This document shows, piece after piece, positions 57,211 to 64,000 of a DNA stretch of 64,000 nt (position 1 is its first letter; the number at the start of each line of letters is the position of its first letter). The stretch covers positions 186,001 through 250,000 of the forward strand of contig NZ_WMCD01000006.1 of NCBI RefSeq assembly GCF_010994275.1. The letters are read 5' to 3'. Source of the DNA: Cyclobacterium jeungdonense. Lineage in GTDB: Bacteria; Bacteroidota; Bacteroidia; Cytophagales; Cyclobacteriaceae. The translations under genes were made by a program, and so were the position numbers. The notes beneath the pieces are model-generated. The model ran no database searches, was not told the origin of the DNA, and saw only the letters and a program-made list of their open reading frames with translations.

Positions 57211-59541
57211 ATGAAACCTTACATTACCAACGGGGGACAATTGTACCTGCGGGCAATGGGTACCATTTGCCTGTTGCTTTTCTGTGTTTTTTTGACATAT
57301 GCTCAGATTACCCTTACCACTAACAGTTACCGTACGCAATTGCCCCAAGATGGCGTAGGTGACTGGAGTGATGCCGGGATTTGGGAGTTTTTTGACGGGG
57401 TAGCCTGGGTTGCAGCGGCAACTCCACCGAATCGAAATCACGATGTTTTTATTCTTAAAGGAAATGAAGTCAGGCTATCTCAGAACCAGGAAGTGGGCAA
57501 TATCTACCTTTTTGGAGCAGTGGATGCGGGGAAAAAATTGAATTTGCAGACCTTTGATCTGGATGTATATGGGGCTTTACATAGCTTTGATTTGGATGTC
57601 GGTGGGGAGTATGTACTTTATGGCAGCGCCTGGCTGGGGGATGACTGGATTTACCCCGAAACGGGCCGAATTGTTTTCAAGGGAACCTCCAGGACTGTGG
57701 TGGATCGGAACTCCTGGAGCGGGCAAAACCTGGCAAGTAGGTTTTCCGTGGTTTTTAACCCGGATCCGGGAGAGGTACTGGTGGTTAATGCAGGGTTCAA
57801 AGCCAGTAGTTTTTTAATCCAAAGTGGAACGGTCCGGCAAACGGTGAATACCGATGGGGCTCCAGCTACTTCCACTTTTTCTTTCACGACGACCGAGTTG
57901 TTTGGTACCGAAGATTTTGGCGAACTACGGATCGCTTCCGGTGCCACCTTGATCTCCGAAGCTTCCAAAGAGTTTAACCAACTGATCCGTAGGTCTGAAA
58001 ACAGGCCAGCCAGTTCCTTTATTCTGGAAGAAGGAGCCAAACTGGTTCTCTTCGGGCAGGAGCCGGAGATAGATGCGGTAAACGTGGTTTTGGATGGGGA
58101 CGTATTTTACGCATCCGAAAAGAGCTTCCAGGAATTTTTGCAGGCATCCATGGCAGTCTCACAGCAAGATTTTGTCTACCAAAACCTATACATGGAAGGA
58201 GCGGCTACCAAAAATCTACCGGATCAGTTGTCGGTTCAAGGAGATTTAATATTTGTCTCCGGGGGAGTGGCGGATGGTTCCGCTACCAACCTGCAGCTAA
58301 CGGGCTCAAACGATCAGGAATTGGATGTTTCCGGACTGGTACTTTCCGGTTTGCTGATAGACAAAGAAGGAGGGCTCGTAACGATAAATGATGATTTAAC
58401 GGTTACAGAAAACTATTCACAGGTTGGCGGAGATGTAGATTTTCAACAGCACCAACTTACCCTGGATTTTGATGCTTCGGGCACTTACACCTATTCCGGA
58501 GGAAATTGGTACAACCTGGGGGAACTGCGCTATGAAAACCTTCCGCTGGCATTAGATGCCGGAAATGCCCGTTTTCCTTTTTTTGATCAATTCCTGGACG
58601 CCCCGAGGCATTTATTTCTGGAAGGAAATTTTTCTACGGTCGGCCAATCTTTGGTTTTGGGCTATGTTGAAGCTCCTGGGGTGACTTATGATCCGGGGTT
58701 TTTGGATGAAGGGGTGGCAGTAGTGTATCATTTGAATAGTTTTTTTGAGATCAGTACTACCGGAAGCGATTTGGGACAGCTAATAGCCTGGATTGGCGCT
58801 GAGGATCTGGCTGTTCAGGATATCAATCACCTGCGGGTAGTCGGAGACGGTTTGCCGGCTATTGGATTGCATGTTCCGGCCGAAGAAATGGATGGCTGGC
58901 TCTGGGCAAAAAGAGCTTTTGATTTCCAGGAAGCGCAAAGTAGTATGCTGACCATTGGCAGTACCAGTTCCTTGAGTGTTTTGCCCCTGGATTGGAACGG
59001 GCTTCAGGCCAATTGGATTGGCGACAGGGTGGTGCTGTCCTGGGAGGGTAATTCCGGCGAGCCTGTTGATTATATCATTACCCGTTCAGATAGAGAGGCA
59101 AAGGAGTTCTTTCCTATCGACAATATTCAGACCCATCAGGATAATCAGTTGATTCGGTATGAAGATAGTTCCTACCCGCTGGATGAGCCTTTCTGGTTTT
59201 ACCAGATTGTCGGCAAAGAGATGGATGGACTGCTCAGTTACAGCCCCGTGATTCGGGTCACGAATCCTCTGTTCCGATACCAAAGCCCGAAAATCCATCC
59301 CAACCCCTACACTTCCGGCCCTCTTAACCTGGTCTTAGGCAGTATGTCTCCGGACGGAATAGCCGTTTGCAAGGTTTGGAATATGGAAGGGGTTAATTTT
59401 CTCACCCTTTACTTTAAAGCGGATTTTCACTCCGGAATGTTGGAAGGTAAATTGGTATCACTTCCTGCCGGAACCTACCTGATACAGCTTGTAGGGGTAA
59501 GGGAGGTGCATACACTCAAATGGCAGAAACATAACCAATAA
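57211..59541 (+). CDS. T9SS type A substrate, large secreted protein
   Basis: The protein has 776 aa. The signal peptide runs to 'FLTYAQITL'. The body is beta-rich with no enzyme motif; its N-terminal part ('DGVGDWSDAGIWEFFDG' then 'VFILKGNEVRLSQNQEVGN') resembles the repeat-type openings of many Bacteroidota surface proteins. The last 80 residues are a T9SS type A sorting domain: 'KIHPNPYTSGPLNLVLG', 'LVSLPAGTYLIQLVGVREV' and a basic end 'TLKWQKHNQ'. It should be exported and attached to the surface. The binding target is unknown. Confidence 0.85.
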   Translation: MKPYITNGGQLYLRAMGTICLLLFCVFLTYAQITLTTNSYRTQLPQDGVGDWSDAGIWEFFDGVAWVAAATPPNRNHDVFILKGNEVRLSQNQEVGNIYLFGAVDAGKKLNLQTFDLDVYGALHSFDLDVGGEYVLYGSAWLGDDWIYPETGRIVFKGTSRTVVDRNSWSGQNLASRFSVVFNPDPGEVLVVNAGFKASSFLIQSGTVRQTVNTDGAPATSTFSFTTTELFGTEDFGELRIASGATLISEASKEFNQLIRRSENRPASSFILEEGAKLVLFGQEPEIDAVNVVLDGDVFYASEKSFQEFLQASMAVSQQDFVYQNLYMEGAATKNLPDQLSVQGDLIFVSGGVADGSATNLQLTGSNDQELDVSGLVLSGLLIDKEGGLVTINDDLTVTENYSQVGGDVDFQQHQLTLDFDASGTYTYSGGNWYNLGELRYENLPLALDAGNARFPFFDQFLDAPRHLFLEGNFSTVGQSLVLGYVEAPGVTYDPGFLDEGVAVVYHLNSFFEISTTGSDLGQLIAWIGAEDLAVQDINHLRVVGDGLPAIGLHVPAEEMDGWLWAKRAFDFQEAQSSMLTIGSTSSLSVLPLDWNGLQANWIGDRVVLSWEGNSGEPVDYIITRSDREAKEFFPIDNIQTHQDNQLIRYEDSSYPLDEPFWFYQIVGKEMDGLLSYSPVIRVTNPLFRYQSPKIHPNPYTSGPLNLVLGSMSPDGIAVCKVWNMEGVNFLTLYFKADFHSGMLEGKLVSLPAGTYLIQLVGVREVHTLKWQKHNQ

Positions 59542-59571
59542 ACTACCCAATTCAGCCAAAGCATTCGGTAG

Positions 59572-59826
59572 TTATTCCATCAGCGCTATCCGGGTACCGT
59601 GTATTATTTTGCGCAAGGAGCGCTTCAGTCCCTTGCGGGTATCATTTCCGCAGGATTAAAGGAATTGCCAAAAGGCACGTACATCCTTTTCGTACAAGTG
59701 GAAAATGAAAAAGGAAAAGAAGTATATCAAACAATAAACCTGGTGAATATTTTTTCAAGTTTATCAGCTCTGAATAGGCATTCAGAGGAATATGCTGTAT
59801 TTTTTGGATTCATTTCAAATCCATGA
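59572..59826 (+). pseudogene. Probable T9SS sorting-tail fragment
   Basis: Just after the T9SS gene, an open frame (GTG at 59599, open from 59572) contains 'GLKELPKGTYILFVQVENEK' and 'GKEVYQTINLVN'. This looks like the C-terminal half of a sorting tail (compare 'LVSLPAGTYLIQLVG' in the intact gene) and lacks any N-terminal domain or signal peptide. The frame ends 'GFISNP' and its stop forms an ATGA overlap with the next gene. Likely a remnant of a lost or duplicated surface-protein gene end; it could also be a small real gene. Confidence 0.5.
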
Positions 59827-61145
59827 TGACCTTTTTAATTGTCGGTTTAAGCATATTGTTGCTGGTAGGGCTAATTGTATGGATGAAGGTAGAACCTTTT
59901 ATTGCCTTTCTTCTTACTTCCCTGGCTGCAGGGCTGAGTCTGGGAATTCCTTTGGAGACCATTTCCGGGTCCATTCAAAGAGGGATAGGGAGTCTTATGG
60001 GTGCCCTATTGATAGTTATTTCGCTGGGGGCTATGCTGGGCAAGGTGGTGGCAGATAGTGGGGCAGCGCAGCGAATCGCCCTGTTCCTTACACAGAGTTT
60101 TGGTCAGCATCGATTGCAGTGGTCTGTTGCGCTTACTGCATTTATAGTTGGGATTCCCTTGTTTTTTAATGTAGGATTTGTGTTACTGGTGCCTCTTGTA
60201 TTTTCGGTTTCCTATCAATATAACATCCCGGCAATGGTGGTAGGCATCCCCATGCTCGCGGCACTCTCGGTAACTCACGGATTATTACCGCCACATCCCG
60301 GCCCCGTGGCACTGGTGGCTCAGTTTGATGCCCACATGGGGACAACCTTGATTTACGGCCTGATACTGGCAGTACCAATGGTGATTTTGGCAGGGCCACT
60401 CTATGGCAAGCTCCCTTATTTTAAGTCCATGAAGGTAAGGCCTCTGGCTGTTTTCAGTGCGAAACCAAAGCCTGTGGAGGAGTTGCCAGGATTAGTAAAC
60501 AGCCTTTTTACCGCCTTGCTGCCTGTTTTTTTACTTATTGTCCTGTCTTTGGTGAGTTTGAATTTTTCGCCGGAAAGCCCTGGATACGGATGGATACAGT
60601 TTTTCAGTGATCCCAATGTGGTCATGTTGGTTTCGCTTATTTGGGCCACCTACAGTCTGGGAATCAGCAGGGGGCAGCGAATGGCGCAGATAATGGAAGG
60701 ATACGGCTCGGCGGTTAAAGATATTGCTCTGATTTTGCTTATCATTGCCGGAGCCGGTGCCTATAAAGAGGTGCTGATGGACAGTGGCGTGAGTGCTGAA
60801 ATAGGAGCATCTTTGGAACAATTAGCAGTCAATTCCTTAATTCTTGGTTGGTTGATCGCCGCAGTAATTCGAATTTCCGTTGGGTCTGCCACCGTAGCAG
60901 CGTTGACAGCGGCTGGGATCATTTCGCCCTTGGTGGCAAGTGGTGGTGGAGATCCTAACCTGATGGTACTTGCCATTGGAAGCGGCAGTCTTATCTTCTC
61001 ACATGTCAATGACGGAGGGTTTTGGTTGGTAAAGGAATATTTTAACTTAAGTATTAAACAGACCTTTTTATCGTGGACCTTAATGGAAACGGTAGTGGCC
61101 ATTTTAGGCCTCGTTGGTGTGTTGATATTGGATCTGATTATATAA
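59823..61145 (+). CDS. GntP family permease
   Basis: The protein has 440 aa with about 12 membrane helices. The GntP signature is clear: 'GSLMGALLIVISLGAMLGKV', 'LTHGLLPPHPGP'-type (here 'SVTHGLLPPHPGPVALVAQF'), 'GSATVAALTAAGIISPLV' and 'GSGSLIFSHVNDGGFWLVKE'. The family takes up gluconate and related hydroxy acids with protons, but members also transport other small organic acids. The operon context (amino-acid enzymes) suggests a D-amino acid or its oxo/hydroxy relative here. A second ATG at 59826 is an equal start. First gene of a four-gene operon. Confidence 0.94.
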   Translation: MMTFLIVGLSILLLVGLIVWMKVEPFIAFLLTSLAAGLSLGIPLETISGSIQRGIGSLMGALLIVISLGAMLGKVVADSGAAQRIALFLTQSFGQHRLQWSVALTAFIVGIPLFFNVGFVLLVPLVFSVSYQYNIPAMVVGIPMLAALSVTHGLLPPHPGPVALVAQFDAHMGTTLIYGLILAVPMVILAGPLYGKLPYFKSMKVRPLAVFSAKPKPVEELPGLVNSLFTALLPVFLLIVLSLVSLNFSPESPGYGWIQFFSDPNVVMLVSLIWATYSLGISRGQRMAQIMEGYGSAVKDIALILLIIAGAGAYKEVLMDSGVSAEIGASLEQLAVNSLILGWLIAAVIRISVGSATVAALTAAGIISPLVASGGGDPNLMVLAIGSGSLIFSHVNDGGFWLVKEYFNLSIKQTFLSWTLMETVVAILGLVGVLILDLII

Positions 61146-61158
61146 AAAGAAAAAAGCT

Positions 61159-61632
61159 ATGGAAAACATGTCTGCAGAAGGAAAATTAAAAGAGTTGGGA
61201 TTGGTGCTGCCTCCTGCGCCACCTCCCGGAGGCGTTTACAGACCTATTGTTATCACCGGAAACCTGTTGTTTCTGTCTGGTCACGGACCGGTTTTGGAAG
61301 ACGGTAGCCTTATTAAGGGTAAGGTTGGGATTGATTTGGACAAGGACCAGGGAAAAGCCGCTGCCAGGCAGGTAGGCTTGACCATGCTTTCAACCTTGCA
61401 AAGCCAGCTGGGGAGTCTGAACAAGATCAAACGTGTGATCAAAGTACTGGGGATGGTAAATTGCGGCTTGGATTTCGAAGAACACCCCTACGTGATCAAT
61501 GGATGTTCGGAGCTTTTTGGAGAAATCTGGGGTAAGGAAAATGGAATTGGCTCCAGGAGTGCGGTGGGCTTCGGTTCATTGCCAGGGAATATCTCCGTAG
61601 AAATAGAAGCTACTTTCGAAATAAACCAGTAA
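61159..61632 (+). CDS. RidA/YjgF family protein
   Basis: The protein has 157 aa. It is of the RidA type: 'VYRPIVITGNLLFLSGHGPV', 'ARQVGLTMLSTLQSQLGSLN' and the signature 'SRSAVGFGSLPGNISVEIEA', containing the Arg used for imine/enamine binding. RidA proteins hydrolyse reactive 2-aminoacrylate-type imines made by PLP enzymes. The following gene is exactly such an enzyme (4 nt gap), so this fits a detoxification role for the operon. Confidence 0.93.
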   Translation: MENMSAEGKLKELGLVLPPAPPPGGVYRPIVITGNLLFLSGHGPVLEDGSLIKGKVGIDLDKDQGKAAARQVGLTMLSTLQSQLGSLNKIKRVIKVLGMVNCGLDFEEHPYVINGCSELFGEIWGKENGIGSRSAVGFGSLPGNISVEIEATFEINQ

Positions 61633-61636
61633 TTGT

Positions 61637-62749
61637 ATGACAGATAAGTGGTATGAGTTGCGAGATCCTGAGAAAATCGATAGTCCTGCTTTATTGGTAT
61701 ACAAGCAGCGGGCAAAGGAAAATATTGAAAGAGCCATTCAGGAGGTAGGTTCGCCAGACCGATTGCGGCCCCATGTGAAGACAAACAAGTCCATTGAAGC
61801 CTGCCGTCTGATGATGGATGCCGGGATAAAGAAATTTAAGGGGGCAACCATCGCAGAGGTAGAAATGTTGGTTTTGGCAGGTGCTAACGATATCCTGCTG
61901 GCCTATCAACCGGTGGGTCCGAAAATCGACCGGCTGCTATCCCTCATTCAGAAATACCCGGAAATCAAGTTCCACTGCCTGACAGATCATGAGTCCGCAG
62001 CAGGTGCGATGGATCTAAAGGCCAAGGAAGCAGGTAGTAAACTTTCGGTCTACATAGATCTCAATGCAGGAACAAATCGGACGGGGATCGCTCCCGGTCC
62101 TGCCGCCATGGGTTTATTTGAAGTTCTTGTCCAGAAGAAAAATCTACAGGTAAGAGGATTTCATTTGTACGATGGTCATTTGAGGAATCCAGTATTTGAG
62201 ATCCGGAAATCGGAGTGTGATGAAGGGTTTGCTCCAATCGCCTTGATGCGGGAAGAACTGGAAAAAAGCTACGGCTATTCATTGGAAATCATTGCCGGAG
62301 GGACGACTACCTTTCCGATTCATGCAGCCCGAGAGCGAGTTACCTGCGGGCCGGGGACATTTATTTATTGGGACGATGGCTATGGTTTTGGGCTTCCTGA
62401 GCAGGAATTTCAGCGCGCTGCATTGGTGATGAGTCGGGTGATATCCCTTCCGGCCGAAAACCTGGTTTGTGTAGACCTGGGTCACAAGGCCATTGCTTCC
62501 GAAAACCCCATCGAAAATAGAGTTCGTTTTTTAAATGCAACGGATCTTACGCCGATAAGCCAAAGCGAAGAGCATTTGGTATTGCAAACTTCCCCGGATC
62601 ATTCCTATCGGATCGGAGACGTTTTATATGGAGTCCCTTACCATATTTGTCCGACGGTAGCCTTACATCAGGAAGCAGTGGTGGTGGAAAATGGGGAGCA
62701 GGTAGCGGTATGGAAGACCATTTCCCGGGATCGAAGGATCGAATTTTAA
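61637..62749 (+). CDS. D-threonine aldolase/D-serine dehydratase-like PLP enzyme
   Basis: The protein has 370 aa. The alanine-racemase-type barrel has the PLP lysine in 'RLRPHVKTNKSIEAC' (family HVKTHK). The metal site near the C-terminus is preserved as His and Cys in 'VPYHICPTVAL'. The 'FKGATIAEVEMLVLAGANDI' and 'YIDLNAGTNRTGIAPGP' segments are of the D-TA family. It converts D-3-hydroxyamino acids (D-threonine to glycine and acetaldehyde, or D-serine to pyruvate); which one cannot be told. The dipeptidase frame extends into its end, but that enzyme's real start is 20 nt after this stop. Confidence 0.9.
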   Translation: MTDKWYELRDPEKIDSPALLVYKQRAKENIERAIQEVGSPDRLRPHVKTNKSIEACRLMMDAGIKKFKGATIAEVEMLVLAGANDILLAYQPVGPKIDRLLSLIQKYPEIKFHCLTDHESAAGAMDLKAKEAGSKLSVYIDLNAGTNRTGIAPGPAAMGLFEVLVQKKNLQVRGFHLYDGHLRNPVFEIRKSECDEGFAPIALMREELEKSYGYSLEIIAGGTTTFPIHAARERVTCGPGTFIYWDDGYGFGLPEQEFQRAALVMSRVISLPAENLVCVDLGHKAIASENPIENRVRFLNATDLTPISQSEEHLVLQTSPDHSYRIGDVLYGVPYHICPTVALHQEAVVVENGEQVAVWKTISRDRRIEF

Positions 62750-62769
62750 CAATTAACGAAACAACGTAC

Positions 62770-63846
62770 ATGTTTACAATAGACGCACACCTGGATTTGA
62801 GCATGAATGCTCTGGAGTGGAACAGAGACCTTACCCTTACTGTGGAGCAGATTAACGCAAGGGAGCGGGAATTACAAATGAGTGATAAACCGGATCGTGG
62901 AAAGGCCACCGTATCTCTGCCTGCATTGAGAAAAGCGGAAATTGGATTGGTGGTAGCTACCCAAATAGCTCGCTACGTGGCACCGGGCAACCCTTTGCCT
63001 GGCTGGCATAGCCCTGAGCAGGCCTGGGCGCAGACGCAGGGGCAGTTGGCATGGTACCGAGCCATGGAAGATAAAGGAGAAATGGTGCAAATTAATAACC
63101 TGAAAACCTTGGAGGATCACCTGAGATTGTGGAATGATGGATCAGATGCTGGAAAAAAACCCATCGGATATATTTTGTCCCTGGAGGGGGCAGATTCTAT
63201 TGTTAACCTGGGGTATTTGGAGAAAGCTTTTGAGAAAGGGTTGAGAGCATTAGGTCCAGCACATTATGGACCCGGTCGGTATGCTCAGGGGACAGACGCT
63301 ACGGGCCCATTGGGGCCTGAAGGAAGGGAATTGCTTCGGGAAATGGAGCGTTTATCCATTATTTTAGATGCCACACATCTTAGCGATGAAAGTTTTTGGG
63401 AAGCCCTGGATCATTTTAATGGTCCGGTTTGGGCAAGTCATAATAATTGCCGGGCACTGGTAAATCACAACCGGCAATACAGTGATGAACAAATCAAAGC
63501 CTTAATTGATAGAGGAGCGGTCATTGGAGGAGCCCTTGACGCCTGGATGATGGTTCCAGGATGGATTAAAGGAGTGTCCCAGCCCCGTGAAATGGACTGC
63601 GACCTGGAAAAAATAATCGATCATTTGGATCATATCTGCCAGATTGCGGGGAATGCCAGGCATATTGGTATTGGAACCGACCTGGACGGAGCCTATGGAA
63701 GGGAACAAAGTCCTTATGACCTGGAAACCATTGCGGATATTGGCCGGATTCCGGCCATGCTTGAAAAGCGTGGCTATAGCACCTCTGACATTGAATTAGT
63801 CATGCACGGAAACTGGCTGCGGTTCCTTCAGAAAGCCTGGAGTTAA
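62770..63846 (+). CDS. Peptidase M19 (membrane/renal dipeptidase) family
   Basis: The protein has 358 aa from ATG 62770; the frame runs back to 62647, but that part overlaps the preceding enzyme and 'MFTIDAHLDLSMNALEW' is the family start. Binuclear zinc ligands: His and Asp in 'IDAHLDLS', Glu in 'ILSLEGADSI' and His in 'DATHLSDESFWEALDHFNG' with 'WASHNNCRALV'. M19 enzymes cleave dipeptides and often accept a D-residue at the second position, which fits the operon's D-amino-acid theme. No signal peptide, so cytoplasmic here. Confidence 0.93.
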   Translation: MFTIDAHLDLSMNALEWNRDLTLTVEQINARERELQMSDKPDRGKATVSLPALRKAEIGLVVATQIARYVAPGNPLPGWHSPEQAWAQTQGQLAWYRAMEDKGEMVQINNLKTLEDHLRLWNDGSDAGKKPIGYILSLEGADSIVNLGYLEKAFEKGLRALGPAHYGPGRYAQGTDATGPLGPEGRELLREMERLSIILDATHLSDESFWEALDHFNGPVWASHNNCRALVNHNRQYSDEQIKALIDRGAVIGGALDAWMMVPGWIKGVSQPREMDCDLEKIIDHLDHICQIAGNARHIGIGTDLDGAYGREQSPYDLETIADIGRIPAMLEKRGYSTSDIELVMHGNWLRFLQKAWS

Positions 63847-63884
63847 TATTTGTTTAACATTAAATCAAAATATTAAACAAATAT
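63846..63884. repeat. 12-bp perfect inverted repeat after the dipeptidase stop
   Basis: ATATTTGTTTAA (63846-63857) and TTAAACAAATAT (63873-63884) are perfect complements separated by 15 nt. The left arm begins on the last base of the stop codon. It is too AT-rich to be a strong terminator; it could be an operator or an mRNA 3'-end structure. Confidence 0.7.
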
Positions 63885-63910
63885 ATTGATTTAGTCTTCA
63901 CTTCTGAAGT

Positions 63911-63952
63911 CCCAAAAAACCCCATAAAATTCATTTTATGGGGTTTTTTGGG
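63911..63952. terminator. Strong bidirectional terminator, 20-bp inverted repeat
   Basis: A perfect 20-bp inverted repeat: CCCAAAAAACCCCATAAAAT at 63911-63930 and its complement at 63933-63952, with only two bases between. It has a T run on each strand and closes the D-amino-acid operon. Confidence 0.92.
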
Positions 63953-64000
63953 TAAATAGAGTCAAGGCCAAGATTTCTGTTTAAAATAAAATTAAAAAAA

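Overview
The window is a 64 kb piece of a Bacteroidota chromosome, most likely Cytophagales (Cyclobacteriaceae-like). The evidence is a type IX secretion (T9SS) substrate with a CHU_C/gliding C-terminal domain next to PorP/SprF and OmpA proteins, a SusC/SusD pair, TonB-dependent receptors with carboxypeptidase-regulatory N-domains, DUF4270 and DUF4105 proteins, a bacterial geranylgeranylglyceryl-phosphate synthase, and TAnnTTTG promoter boxes of the Bacteroidota type. No tRNA, rRNA, CRISPR array, transposase or phage module was seen. Family assignments come from reading motifs by eye; no database was searched.

Layout. (1) 2-5603: T9SS surface module, with the end of a large repeat adhesin, a PorP/SprF protein and an OmpA protein carrying two OmpA domains. 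(2) 5604-7293: about 1.7 kb without a convincing gene, ending in an extremely A-rich stretch and a promoter-like site. (3) 7294-23635: the most unusual part. A SusC/SusD outer-membrane uptake pair is followed, all on the + strand, by four Tat-exported amidase-signature hydrolases, a Tat-exported acetamidase/formamidase, a large divergent asparaginase-like protein and a fifth amidase that is a lipoprotein. It looks like a polysaccharide-utilization locus whose glycosidases have been replaced by C-N amide hydrolases, that is, a candidate amide or polyamide utilization locus. (4) 24005-28432: M23 peptidase with an overlapping downstream ORF, aspS, YhhN-type lysoplasmalogenase. (5) 28845-38186: Oar-like TonB receptor and a complete tripartite RND efflux operon (MFP, permease, TolC). 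(6) 38308-44468: MltF-like transglycosylase, carotenoid desaturase, FrnE/DsbA-like protein, small membrane proteins with GGGP synthase, AraC regulator. (7) 44609-48035: broken acyl-CoA dehydrogenase and, on the minus strand, the panC-panD-flippase-metallopeptidase operon. (8) 48165-57017: glycogen-synthase-like N-domain protein, DUF4270 lipoprotein, prmA, tpiA, recX, AlbA_2 protein, a small outer-membrane protein coupled to uvrB, DUF4105/Lnb-type protein. (9) 57211-63846: T9SS type A substrate, a fragment resembling another sorting tail, and an operon of GntP permease, RidA, D-threonine-aldolase-like enzyme and M19 dipeptidase, which looks made for D-amino-acid or D-dipeptide catabolism. A perfect 20-bp inverted-repeat terminator closes the window.

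Most housekeeping genes here are ordinary. The accessory interest lies in the amidase locus, in the divergent asparaginase-like protein inside it, and in a few decayed or rearranged genes.
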